Below are positions 43,673 through 52,129 of a stretch of 64,000 nucleotides of DNA, piece after piece. Under the pieces are notes generated by a model. That model worked only from the letters and a program-made list of their open reading frames with translations, did no database searches and was not told the DNA's origin. Source of the stretch: Bact-08 sp964533215 (lineage in GTDB: Bacteria > Bacteroidota > Bacteroidia > Bacteroidales > UBA932); the NCBI GenBank assembly GCA_964533215.1, contig CAZHLJ010000002.1:1-64000 (forward strand). The letters are read 5' to 3'. Every line of letters starts with the position of its first letter. The stretch's first letter is position 1. The translations under genes were made by a program, and so were the position numbers.

Positions 43673-43697
43673 CAAAAGAGCCGCCTTCCGGCAGCTC
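43673..43697 (-). terminator. Terminator of the kdsD-to-DUF3127 run
   Basis: GAGC.GCC (43678-43685) pairs with GGC.GCTC (43690-43696) around TTCC, with one internal mismatch, and the - strand continues CTTTTGC. It lies 28 bases past the DUF3127 stop. The remaining bases 43580-43672 after miaA show only a loose inverted similarity (GCTCCACCTA) to the end of miaA, and no gene. Confidence 0.6.
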
Positions 43698-43724
43698 CTT
43701 CATAATTCAAACGTATAGTAGAGA

Positions 43725-44096
43725 TTAGAATGGAAGATCATCTTCCCCTCCATCAGAGGAGAATGGATCAGTAGTTTCTGATGGCCCTGAGGCTTGCCCC
43801 CTTGATGGTTGACCGGCGTCTGATTGCCTTTCAACTCTCCAGGCACGCACATCTGTATACCACCTTTGGTTAAATTCCCGTGACTCGATGTTTACAGAGA
43901 TTTTTAGAATCTCTCCTTCACCATAGCCAGCTAATTCATCCACCTTGTCTGCTCCCCATACATTCATACAGATCTTCTTTGGAAAGTTCTCCTGAGTTTC
44001 AAGAACAAACTCCTGTTTTTTCCATTCACCTTTGGTACTGGTGCCTGACTGTACCGGGAGTTTTTTGATAAGTCTGCCTGTAATCTCTAATGCCAT
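43725..44096 (-). CDS. DUF3127 protein (SSB-like OB fold)
   Basis: A 123-residue protein. ALEITGRLIKKLPVQSG, KKQEFVLETQENFPKKI and DVRAWRVER are the conserved blocks of DUF3127. Strand pattern and the acidic tail ending in DDLPF resemble single-stranded-DNA-binding proteins, whose DDLPF/DDIPF tip docks partner proteins. That similarity suggests an OB-fold nucleic-acid role, but it is unproven. It lies 3 bases after an FKBP gene and is the last in its transcription unit. Confidence 0.85.
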   Translation of the reverse strand: MALEITGRLIKKLPVQSGTSTKGEWKKQEFVLETQENFPKKICMNVWGADKVDELAGYGEGEILKISVNIESREFNQRWYTDVRAWRVERQSDAGQPSRGQASGPSETTDPFSSDGGEDDLPF

Positions 44097-44099
44097 AAT

Positions 44100-44843
44100 T
44101 TATTTTTTAAGTGGTAGTGCAGCAGTTGTAGCAGGAGCAGGAGCTGCTGTTGATTTCTTAACCTTAAGAAGTTCAATTTCAAAAATAAGAGTAGAGTTAG
44201 GACCGATTGTAGGACCAGCCTGTTGTTGTCCGTAACCTAATTCAGCAGGAACATAAAGTCTGATCTTTCCACCTTCACCGATAAGCTGAAGACCTTCTAT
44301 CCAACCCTTGATAACGCCGTTCAATGGGAATGTCACAGGCTCGTTTCTCTTGTATGAAGAGTCAAATTCAGTACCGTCGATAAGTGTTCCTCTGTAATTA
44401 ACCTGAACTGTATCTACAGGCATAGGTTTGATGTCTGAACCTGGGTTTACAATTTTATATTGAAGGCCGCTTGCAGTTGTAACCACGCTGTCCTTAGTCC
44501 CGTTCTCCTTAAGGAAAGTCTCGCCTTTAGCTTTATTTTCAGCAGCAACGGCAAGTTGTCTTTTTGCAACGAAAGCTTGGATAACTTCGTTAGCTTTGTT
44601 CATGCTGATCTTTAAAGAATCACCATTAAGAACAGCAGCAAGGGCTTTGTTGACTTCTTTAAGATTCAATTCACCGAAATTGGCTTGTTTCACCATGCTG
44701 CCTAGAGATACACCAATGGCGTAGCTGGCAGAGTCGATTTCAGCTTGAGTGATACCGGCTGTAGGAGCATTTTTTTTCTCCCCGCAAGAGTAGGTAACCA
44801 TTGCTGCAAGAGCAACGATAGACAGAAATTTGATTGTTTTCAT
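44100..44843 (-). CDS. FKBP-type peptidyl-prolyl isomerase lipoprotein
   Basis: A 247-residue lipoprotein with cysteine 20 (MVTYSC). An N-terminal helical dimerisation region of the FkpA/Mip type (about 30-118) precedes an FKBP domain (about 125-230), with VNYRGTLIDGTEFDSSY, PVTFPLNGVIKGWIEGLQL and YVPAELGYG as the active-site segments. It should assist folding of exported proteins. A Pro/Ala-rich tail follows the domain. It sits 6 bases after nhaA and before DUF3127; no functional link among these is obvious beyond co-transcription. Confidence 0.93.
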   Translation of the reverse strand: MKTIKFLSIVALAAMVTYSCGEKKNAPTAGITQAEIDSASYAIGVSLGSMVKQANFGELNLKEVNKALAAVLNGDSLKISMNKANEVIQAFVAKRQLAVAAENKAKGETFLKENGTKDSVVTTASGLQYKIVNPGSDIKPMPVDTVQVNYRGTLIDGTEFDSSYKRNEPVTFPLNGVIKGWIEGLQLIGEGGKIRLYVPAELGYGQQQAGPTIGPNSTLIFEIELLKVKKSTAAPAPATTAALPLKK

Positions 44844-44849
44844 TTTTTG

Positions 44850-46208
44850 TTAATTAATTGTTTTAATATTTATATTTGACTTCGTTGTAATGTGTAGAGC
44901 AATTAATCCGATTAAAGCTGCTAAAAAAGACGTTATTAAAATAGCAGCCTTTCCTGTTTCAATTACTTTTGGGTCAGTAAAAGCTAAATTATCTATAAAG
45001 ATAGACATTGTAAATCCAATTCCCGCAATAATTCCTAAAGAAAATAGTTGTATCCAGTTTGTTCCGGAGGGAAGTTGTGCAATTTTTAGCTTGCTGGCTA
45101 GGAAGCATGCAAAGAAAATGCCAATTGGCTTGCCAAAAAGCAGGCCGAAAAAGATGCCTGTTGCAACCGGTGGAATGGGAGAAGATGCCATGGAACTGTC
45201 AAATACAACACCTGCATTTGACAAGGCAAACAAAGGCATTATAAGAAACGTTACCCATTTGGTAAGGCCATGTTCAAATCTGTTCATCAAAGGATTGATG
45301 CCTTTAAGGTTATTGTGGAGACTGTGAATTATCTCTTTCTGATCAGGATTTGCAAGAACCATCACCTCATTGTTGCTCGCCTTTTTAAACTTGTCAATCA
45401 AATATTTACAGCGAACGTAAAATCTGACTTCATTTATTCGCGTCTTGCCTGGGATCGTCATTGCAAGTATAACGCCCGATATAGTTGCATGGATTCCTGA
45501 GTTTAAAATGAAAAACCAAAGAAAGATTCCAGGGATGATATATAGTATTGGGCGATTCAAGTTAAGTTGGTTGAAAATGAATAGTAGAGCTACAATTCCA
45601 GCGGCAAATAAAAGAAAATCTAAATGGAGCGCATGAGAAGGGTAGAAAATGGCCAAGACGACAATAGCCCCTAGGTCGTCAGCTATTGCAAGAGCGGTAA
45701 GAAAGACCTTGAGTGAAACGGGTACCCTTTTTCCCAACAGGGAAAGCACGCCGATCGCAAAAGCAATGTCAGTTGCCATAGGAATACCCCATCCATTCTG
45801 GCTTTCACTGCCGTAATTGAATATTGTGTATAGCAGTGCAGGAACAATCATTCCTCCGAAAGCGGCAATAATCGGAAGACTCGCCTTCTTGGCAGATGAC
45901 AGTTCTCCGACAGACATCTCTCTCTTGATTTCCAGACCAACGACAAAGAAAAAAATTGTCATAAGCCCATCGTTAATCCACTTGCCAAAGGTCATTCTCA
46001 GGTTGAAAGAACCTATTTCAATCCCTATTTGCTGATTCCAGATATCATGGATAAAATTCAATTGTGGAATATTGGCAAAAGCAAGAGCAGCAATGGCGCA
46101 TAATAGGAGGATTATACCTCCGACAGACTGGTCTTTGAAAAATCTTTCGAAAATATTTAATAGCTCAATTCTCCTGCTGATTCTTGTCTTAGAGAAGGCA
46201 CTTGTCAT
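44850..46208 (-). CDS. nhaA: Na+/H+ antiporter NhaA
   Basis: A 452-residue inner-membrane antiporter with about 12 hydrophobic helices. The ion-binding aspartates are seen in MATDIAFAIGVL (about 144-155), matching E. coli D133, and LAIADDLGAI (about 172-181), matching D163 and D164. It exports sodium in exchange for protons and helps keep pH and sodium balance. It is somewhat longer than E. coli NhaA because of a soluble insert around residues 265-300 (FKKASNNEVMV region), a feature shared by other Bacteroidota copies as far as I recall. It lies 9 bases after the agmatinase-like gene. Confidence 0.96.
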   Translation of the reverse strand: MTSAFSKTRISRRIELLNIFERFFKDQSVGGIILLLCAIAALAFANIPQLNFIHDIWNQQIGIEIGSFNLRMTFGKWINDGLMTIFFFVVGLEIKREMSVGELSSAKKASLPIIAAFGGMIVPALLYTIFNYGSESQNGWGIPMATDIAFAIGVLSLLGKRVPVSLKVFLTALAIADDLGAIVVLAIFYPSHALHLDFLLFAAGIVALLFIFNQLNLNRPILYIIPGIFLWFFILNSGIHATISGVILAMTIPGKTRINEVRFYVRCKYLIDKFKKASNNEVMVLANPDQKEIIHSLHNNLKGINPLMNRFEHGLTKWVTFLIMPLFALSNAGVVFDSSMASSPIPPVATGIFFGLLFGKPIGIFFACFLASKLKIAQLPSGTNWIQLFSLGIIAGIGFTMSIFIDNLAFTDPKVIETGKAAILITSFLAALIGLIALHITTKSNINIKTIN

Positions 46209-46217
46209 TATATAAAG

Positions 46218-47249
46218 CTATCTGTTTTTGATGTTAAGCTTTGAGTAGAGACACATTTTGTAAAGAATTCTGGCTCCTACGTTTGCATCCCACTCATCAT
46301 TCTTTCCGGGAGATACCTCACATAGATCGAACCCGATAATCCTTTTGTTTGATGATGCCAGCAGATACAGCAAATAGTCTATTTCCCTGAAACTTATTCC
46401 TCCAGGAACAGGGGTTCCGGTATTAGGGCATAGTTCAGGAGAGAGACCGTCGATGTCGAAACTTATGTATACATTGGGCGGGAGGGATGCAATTATCTCC
46501 TCGCACTGTTTTTTCCAAAGCTTGCCCTCGAATCCGTTTCTGCGTAATTCAAAATCAGTAAAACAACGGATTCTGGGGTCATTGTTTATTATTTCTGCCT
46601 CTTCCTGGCAAAAATCCCTTACTCCAATCTGCGTAAGTTGGGAAACCTGCGGAATCTCCTGAAGGACATTAAACATGATTGAGGCGTGTGAATATGTAAA
46701 GCCTTCGTATGCAATCCTAAGGTCAGCATGGGCATCAATATGCAATATTCCAAAATCTTCATATTTGTCAGCAACGGCCTTCATGTTTCCAAGTGGGACA
46801 CTGTGATCTCCGCCTATAAGCCCTACAAAACGTCCTGCATCAATTTGTGCCTTGCAGGATTCATATACCCATTTGTTCAGTTCTGATGAGGCTTTGTTTA
46901 CTATATTCAATTCTGCAGAAAGCATTTCGGAGTCCGCTCCTTCTTCAAGCTGTCCTATGATTTTCTCTGCAACTTTCCTGTATTTCTTGTTTTTTCTAAG
47001 GATGGAATTTTCTTGTGGGACGGTGCCAATGGCAACCTCCCATGCATTTGGTACAAGGTCGTCATAAAGATCTATCTGTACAGATGCGTCAATGATAGCC
47101 TGAGGGCCCTCGTGGGTACCTGCACGGTAGGATGTTGTAACATCCCACGGAACTGAGAGCAGTGCAATCTCTGATTCTTCTAATTTATAAGGCAGGGCAA
47201 AATAATTGCCGTTTGCCATTCCAATCTCATTCGGGTTGAAATTTGTCAT
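46218..47249 (-). CDS. Agmatinase/arginase family ureohydrolase
   Basis: A 343-residue manganese hydrolase. The metal ligands lie in GGDHS (about 145-149), HIDAHADLR (about 172-180) and SFDIDGLSP (about 261-269). The family splits a guanidino group to release urea; agmatine, arginine, formiminoglutamate or guanidinobutyrate are possible substrates. Its start overlaps the end of kdsD by 4 bases (ATGA), so translation is coupled. A polyamine role is usual in Bacteroidales, but no speA is visible here. Confidence 0.87.
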   Translation of the reverse strand: MTNFNPNEIGMANGNYFALPYKLEESEIALLSVPWDVTTSYRAGTHEGPQAIIDASVQIDLYDDLVPNAWEVAIGTVPQENSILRKNKKYRKVAEKIIGQLEEGADSEMLSAELNIVNKASSELNKWVYESCKAQIDAGRFVGLIGGDHSVPLGNMKAVADKYEDFGILHIDAHADLRIAYEGFTYSHASIMFNVLQEIPQVSQLTQIGVRDFCQEEAEIINNDPRIRCFTDFELRRNGFEGKLWKKQCEEIIASLPPNVYISFDIDGLSPELCPNTGTPVPGGISFREIDYLLYLLASSNKRIIGFDLCEVSPGKNDEWDANVGARILYKMCLYSKLNIKNR

Positions 47250-48217
47250 ACGATTCCTTCTCTGATGATATCATGAATATGTACAAGTCCTATATATTTT
47301 CCGCGTTCCAGAACAACAATGGATGTTATTTTGTTTGATTCCATAAGATTAAAGGCATTTACCGCCAGTTCGTCGGCCTCTATGGTCTTTGGATTTGTTG
47401 ACATGATGTCCCTGGCTGTTATGGTCTTAAGGCTAATGCCCTTCTCTATCATTCTCCTGACATCTCCGTCAGTTATTATTCCAAGAAGCTTATCCTCTTT
47501 ATCCAACACTACGGTAGCCCCTAGTCTGTTTGAAGAGATGTTTATGATTGTATTTTGAATTGTCTCGTCTTCCTTTACTTTTGGTCTTAAATCCTTGTCA
47601 ATTAAGTCTTTTACACGAGTGTACAGTTTCTTGCCCAAAGAGCCGCCTGGATGGATTTTTGCAAAATCCTGTTGAGAAAAGCCTCTCATTTTTAGAAGGC
47701 ATACAGCAAGAGCATCTCCCATAACAAGTTGTGTGGTTGTGCTGGATGTTGGCGCAAGGTTGTTGGGGCAGGCTTCTGAATCTACGGTTGCCTTTATTAC
47801 GAAATCTGCCTGCTTTGCCAGAAAAGAATCACAATTGGAAACCATTGCAATGACTTTGTTTCCCATTTTCCTGATTAATGGTACAAGTACCTTTATTTCA
47901 GATGTGTTTCCGCTTTTAGAAAGGCATAGAACGATATCATCCTTGAGTATTATTCCGAGATCTCCGTGAATTGCATCTGCGGCATGCATGAAAATGGATG
48001 GTGTGCCGGTAGAATTTAATGTGGCCACAATCTTATTGGCGATAATGGCACTTTTGCCAATTCCTGTTACAATCAGCCTTCCTTTGCTTTGAAAAATAAG
48101 GTCAAGAACCTCAAGAAATTGATTGTCTATATAGCCTTTTAACCTTGCTACGGCGGCGGCCTCTTTTTCAACAACCCCCTGTGCTAAACTAATAAGGTCA
48201 CTCTTAGAAATATTCAT
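47246..48217 (-). CDS. kdsD: Arabinose-5-phosphate isomerase (KpsF/GutQ/KdsD)
   Basis: A 323-residue isomerase converting ribulose 5-phosphate to arabinose 5-phosphate for Kdo synthesis in lipopolysaccharide. An SIS domain (about 30-180) contains VTGIGKSAIIANKI and CLSKSGNTSEIK. Two CBS domains (about 205-260 and 272-323) follow, as in the family. Length is normal. It heads a five-gene run to DUF3127 behind a clear -7 element and diverges from recQ. Confidence 0.94.
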   Translation of the reverse strand: MNISKSDLISLAQGVVEKEAAAVARLKGYIDNQFLEVLDLIFQSKGRLIVTGIGKSAIIANKIVATLNSTGTPSIFMHAADAIHGDLGIILKDDIVLCLSKSGNTSEIKVLVPLIRKMGNKVIAMVSNCDSFLAKQADFVIKATVDSEACPNNLAPTSSTTTQLVMGDALAVCLLKMRGFSQQDFAKIHPGGSLGKKLYTRVKDLIDKDLRPKVKEDETIQNTIINISSNRLGATVVLDKEDKLLGIITDGDVRRMIEKGISLKTITARDIMSTNPKTIEADELAVNAFNLMESNKITSIVVLERGKYIGLVHIHDIIREGIV

Positions 48218-48260
48218 AAAAAATTTTGAGATGCAAAAACAAATTGATATCTTAGATTCG

Positions 48261-48268
48261 CAAAGGTA
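48261..48268 (-). promoter_or_regulatory. Promoter -7 element (TACCTTTG) for the kdsD run
   Basis: Read on the - strand, TACCTTTG fits TAnnTTTG fully and lies 43 bases before the kdsD ATG. The -33 region falls over the start of recQ transcription and shows no clear TTTG. Confidence 0.5.
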
Positions 48269-48307
48269 ATCATTTTGTTAATTTTTTTATTACACTTTCC
48301 AAATAAT

Positions 48308-50509
48308 ATGCACATCACTTCTGAACATCTTCACGAACAACTTAAAACTTTTTTTGGGTTCTCCTCTTTCAAGGGAGATCAGGAGGAGATTATAAAGCAT
48401 CTTATGGAGGGAAATGATTCCTTTGTACTTATGCCAACAGGCGGGGGCAAATCTCTTTGCTATCAGCTTCCTGCCCTGCTTATGGATGGGACAGCTATAA
48501 TCATCTCTCCATTGATAGCTCTTATGAAAAACCAGGTTGATGCTATTCGTGGCTTTGTGGATGAAAAAGACAAGATTGCCCATTTCCTGAACTCCTCTCT
48601 TAACAAAGGGCAGATGCAGGAGGTCAGGGATGATCTTCTTTCCGGACAGACGAAACTGCTGTATGTGGCTCCTGAGTCTCTTACAAAGGAGGACAACATA
48701 AACCTTCTTAAACAGATAAAGATCTCTTTCTATGCTGTAGACGAGGCTCATTGTATTTCTGAGTGGGGTCACGATTTCAGACCTGAATATAGAAGGATAT
48801 ACCCCATAGTCCAAGAAATAGGCAAGGCTCCTGTAATTGCCCTTACGGCAACGGCGACACCTAAGGTTCAGAGCGATATTCAAAAGAATCTTGGGATGCT
48901 AAATGCAAGAGTTTTCAAGTCATCGTTCAACAGGCCAAACCTCTACTATGAAATAAGACCTAAGGTTAACACCGATAGAGAGATAATAAAGTATATCAAG
49001 AACAATCCTGGTAAAACAGGGATCATCTATTGCCTTAGCAGGAAAAAAGTGGAAGATGTTGCCGAATTGCTGGGAGTTAATGGTATAAGAGCCTTGCCAT
49101 ATCATGCAGGACTTGATGCCACTACTAGAGCAGCCAATCAGGACAAGTTTCTGATGGAAGAGGCTGAGGTGATAGTTGCCACAATTGCCTTCGGAATGGG
49201 AATTGACAAGCCTGATGTCAGGTTTGTGATACATTATGATATCCCCAAAAGTCTGGAGGGTTATTATCAGGAGACAGGAAGATCGGGGAGAGATGGTGGT
49301 GAGGGCCAGTGTATTGCCTTTTACTCATTTAAGGATATTCAAAAGCTGGAGAAATTTATGCAGGGTAAACCTATTTCTGAGCAAGAAATTGGAAAACAGC
49401 TGCTTATGGAAACCGTTGCTTACGCGGAATCCAATATATGTCGCAGAAAAGTTCTGTTAAACTATTTTGGAGAGACCTATCCTCAAGAGAATTGCGGCTC
49501 TTGTGACAATTGCCTTTATCCCAAAAAACAGTTTGAGGGGAAAGATGATCTTGTACTTATCCTAGAGCTTATTTCCAGCATGAAGGAGCAGTTCAAGGCA
49601 GAGCATATAGCCAACATTCTTGCTGGAGTGAACAACTCAATAATTAAATCCTACAATCATCATAATCACGAGCTTTTTGGCGTGGGGAAATCCAAGGGAG
49701 TAAGATTCTGGATGGCTGTCATAAGACAGGCTTTGATTCTTCACCTGCTTGACAAGGATATTGAAAAATATGGATTACTTGCTTGTACCGAAGAGGGGCT
49801 CAAGTTCCTGGAGGCTCCACATTCTATAATGCTGACAGAAGACAGGGAATTTCTGGAATCCGATGAGGAGGAAGAAATCTCAGGATCGGCAAGCAGCAAG
49901 GCGGGCGGAGGAGGAGGAGATCCCACTCTTCTGGCCATGCTTAAGGATTTGCGGCACTCTATGTCAAAGAGGCTAAATCTCCCTCCATTTGTTATCTTTC
50001 ATGACCCGTCCCTTGAAGATATGTCAATCCAGTACCCTATAACCTTGGATGAGCTCAAGAACTGCCAAGGAGTAGGAGATGGCAAGGCCAGAAAGTTTGG
50101 CAAGGACTTTATAGATTTGATCTCTAGGTATGTTGCCGAAAATGAGATAGAAAGACCATTGGACTTTGTTGTGAAGTCGGTGGTAAACAAGTCTCTAAAC
50201 AAAGTGTTTATAATTACAAGTATAGATAGGAAGCTTCCATTTGATGATATTGCCGAAACAAAGGGAATGGAGATGAATGACCTTCTTGATGAGATTGAAT
50301 CTATTGTCAATTCTGGAACTAAGCTGAATATTGACTACTATATAAAGCAATCTGTCGATGACGACAAGGTCTCAGATATCTATGACTATTTCAAGACAGA
50401 GGCCTCTACAGACTCTTTGAAAGAGGCTGTAGAAGAGCTCGGCCGAGGTTATTCAGAAGAAGAGATAAGACTTGTGAGAATTAAGTTCTTATCTGAAGTG
50501 GGTAACTAA
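48308..50509 (+). CDS. recQ: ATP-dependent DNA helicase RecQ
   Basis: A 733-residue helicase from the ATG at 48308; an in-frame TTG upstream is ignored. Walker A PTGGGKS is at 43-49, and the DEAH box at 145-148 is followed by CISEWGHDFRPEY. Helicase motif VI is YYQETGRSGRDG. The zinc-binding cysteines follow in NICRRKVLLNYF and CGSCDNC, then a winged-helix region and an HRDC domain (about 530-610). An extra C-terminal extension of about 120 residues contains helix-turn-helix-like sequence. It unwinds DNA in recombination repair. Its stop overlaps that of the convergent glutamine synthetase gene. Confidence 0.97.
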   Translation: MHITSEHLHEQLKTFFGFSSFKGDQEEIIKHLMEGNDSFVLMPTGGGKSLCYQLPALLMDGTAIIISPLIALMKNQVDAIRGFVDEKDKIAHFLNSSLNKGQMQEVRDDLLSGQTKLLYVAPESLTKEDNINLLKQIKISFYAVDEAHCISEWGHDFRPEYRRIYPIVQEIGKAPVIALTATATPKVQSDIQKNLGMLNARVFKSSFNRPNLYYEIRPKVNTDREIIKYIKNNPGKTGIIYCLSRKKVEDVAELLGVNGIRALPYHAGLDATTRAANQDKFLMEEAEVIVATIAFGMGIDKPDVRFVIHYDIPKSLEGYYQETGRSGRDGGEGQCIAFYSFKDIQKLEKFMQGKPISEQEIGKQLLMETVAYAESNICRRKVLLNYFGETYPQENCGSCDNCLYPKKQFEGKDDLVLILELISSMKEQFKAEHIANILAGVNNSIIKSYNHHNHELFGVGKSKGVRFWMAVIRQALILHLLDKDIEKYGLLACTEEGLKFLEAPHSIMLTEDREFLESDEEEEISGSASSKAGGGGGDPTLLAMLKDLRHSMSKRLNLPPFVIFHDPSLEDMSIQYPITLDELKNCQGVGDGKARKFGKDFIDLISRYVAENEIERPLDFVVKSVVNKSLNKVFIITSIDRKLPFDDIAETKGMEMNDLLDEIESIVNSGTKLNIDYYIKQSVDDDKVSDIYDYFKTEASTDSLKEAVEELGRGYSEEEIRLVRIKFLSEVGN

Positions 50510-52008
50510 CCGCAGTGGTAGTACCTTTCTACTAATTCCGCCATCTTTTCGGGATTTTCCTTTATCTCATTGCGGATGTTTGAATCATTATATGTGTTGA
50601 GCTTCTTTATGATCCCGTCTATAAGGTCATGGCTGAATATACCGTCTTTCTCATAAATTGCTCTTTTTGCCTCTAGCTCTTTGGCAGACTCAGCACAAGA
50701 TGCAGGAAGCTGCTCCAGTGATTTTAATTTTGTCTCGTTTGCAGCATCGTGGATGTTGACATCTACATATGTTCTTTCTGCCACCTCAAGTGAGTCAGAC
50801 ATTTCAAAACCTGTTCTGGCAGCGACTGTCAGCCCTGCGAGCATTTGATAGATATCTGCTGATCCATCCGGAGAGCGCATCTCCACAGTCTGTTTGTCAG
50901 GAGCTTTAACATTGGAGCCTGTTTCAAGAGGATTGGCTGAGGAAAGCATATCATTGTCACCAGTCCATCCAAGTGGAACTCTTACAAGCACAGATCTGTT
51001 TCTGTCACCCCAGCAAATGCTTGTTGGAGCTTCCTGATGAGGAACAAGCCTGAAGTATGAGGTTGGATTGGTATTTCCAAATGCCGTCAAGGATGAGGCA
51101 CATTTCATATATCCGGCAATCGCCTTTCTTGCATTATCGGAAAGTCTTCCGTTCTCGATCATTGCCGATTTGCCATCCCTTACTATTCTTGTATGAAAGT
51201 GTAAGCCGCTGCCTGCCTGGCCTACAGTGATTTTTGGGGCAAATGTCACATCCAGACCGTATTTGTAAGCAAGATTCCTTATAATCCATTTTGCCATGAG
51301 AAGCTGATCTGCAGCCTGCTCAACAGGGGATACCAGAAACTCAATCTCATTCTGCTCATAATCCTTTCCGTCCAGAGAGAAGTTGCCTACTTCCGAGTGG
51401 CCGTATTTAATCTGACCTCCGGTACGTGCAATGTGGTTCATTGCATCACATCGGAACTGCTCGAATTTTGTAAAAGGGCCGGACTCATGATACCCTTTCT
51501 GATCAGGGATAAGATAGCTTCTGAATGTGTCTGCGGTAATGTAAAATTCAAGTTCTCCCATTGCTTCAAAAGAAAATCCCGTACTTCTTGTGAATGATTT
51601 GCTGGCCTTGAGCAGAGTGTTCTCTGGCGCACTGTCCAGCGGGAGTCCATCTTTGGTAAAATAAGAGCAAAGTAGCCCTAATGTGGGTATTTGTGCAAAT
51701 GGGTCTAGATATGCGGTTGAAAATCTTGGTATTACATACAAATCGCTCGACCCGGCCTGGATATAAGGAAAAAGACTGGAGCCATCTACTCTCTCTCCGT
51801 AAGAGAGTACAGTGTCAAGATAACCATAGCTTGTTACAGGAAAATTAAGTGTTTTCAACCTTCCGTCGGCAGCGGCATATCTGAAATTTAGTATCCGGAT
51901 CTCTTTATCTATGATGAACTTAATTATGTCTTTCTTTGTAAACTCTGTCGGGTATTTGTTCAAATATGAGACAATGGGATTAATGTTATAATTAATGAAA
52001 GGGTCCAT
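50506..52008 (-). CDS. Glutamine synthetase family protein (type I-like)
   Basis: A 500-residue protein of the GlnA fold. The N-terminal beta-grasp region (about 20-110) is followed by a catalytic core with EAMGELEFYI, QNEIEFLVSPV (metal-binding glutamates), GSGLHFHTRI (metal histidine) and PTSICWGDRNRSVLVRVP (ATP and glutamate contacts). These parts indicate a working ligase making glutamine, or a related gamma-glutamyl amide. It is longer than the roughly 470-residue GSI and far shorter than the 700-residue GSIII that Bacteroidota also carry, so it may be a second enzyme with another amine substrate. The stop overlaps recQ by 4 bases. Confidence 0.88.
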   Translation of the reverse strand: MDPFINYNINPIVSYLNKYPTEFTKKDIIKFIIDKEIRILNFRYAAADGRLKTLNFPVTSYGYLDTVLSYGERVDGSSLFPYIQAGSSDLYVIPRFSTAYLDPFAQIPTLGLLCSYFTKDGLPLDSAPENTLLKASKSFTRSTGFSFEAMGELEFYITADTFRSYLIPDQKGYHESGPFTKFEQFRCDAMNHIARTGGQIKYGHSEVGNFSLDGKDYEQNEIEFLVSPVEQAADQLLMAKWIIRNLAYKYGLDVTFAPKITVGQAGSGLHFHTRIVRDGKSAMIENGRLSDNARKAIAGYMKCASSLTAFGNTNPTSYFRLVPHQEAPTSICWGDRNRSVLVRVPLGWTGDNDMLSSANPLETGSNVKAPDKQTVEMRSPDGSADIYQMLAGLTVAARTGFEMSDSLEVAERTYVDVNIHDAANETKLKSLEQLPASCAESAKELEAKRAIYEKDGIFSHDLIDGIIKKLNTYNDSNIRNEIKENPEKMAELVERYYHCG

Positions 52009-52059
52009 ATAATATTATAGTTTATAGTTGATTTATAAAAAAAAGTAAGAATTTGTATG

Positions 52060-52067
52060 CAAATTTA
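52060..52067 (-). promoter_or_regulatory. Promoter -7 element (TAAATTTG) of the glutamine synthetase gene, inside an inverted repeat
   Basis: TAAATTTG on the - strand lies 51 bases before the ATG. It overlaps the inverted repeat AATTTG-TATG-CAAATT (52051-52066), which could serve as an operator. No clear -33 TTTG is present, so activation by a regulator would make sense. Confidence 0.45.
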
Positions 52068-52091
52068 TACTTTTTTCACCAACTTAATTAG

Positions 52092-52122
52092 TTTGTTCTT
52101 TTTTTTATTTTTAATAGCTTTG
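52092..52122 (+). promoter_or_regulatory. Promoter (TTTG-19-TAGCTTTG) abutting the gene at 52130
   Basis: TTTG (52092-52095) and TAGCTTTG (52115-52122) match both consensus parts with a 19-base spacer. The ATG at 52130 is only 7 bases past the element, so the message probably has no leader. The -7 element is also part of the inverted repeat TAGCTT-TGC-AAGCTA (52115-52129). Confidence 0.65.
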
Positions 52123-52129
52123 CAAGCTA

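Noticed and set aside
48290..48883. 197-residue open frame on the - strand inside recQ.
   Set aside because: Antisense shadow; recQ motifs are intact in the opposite frame.
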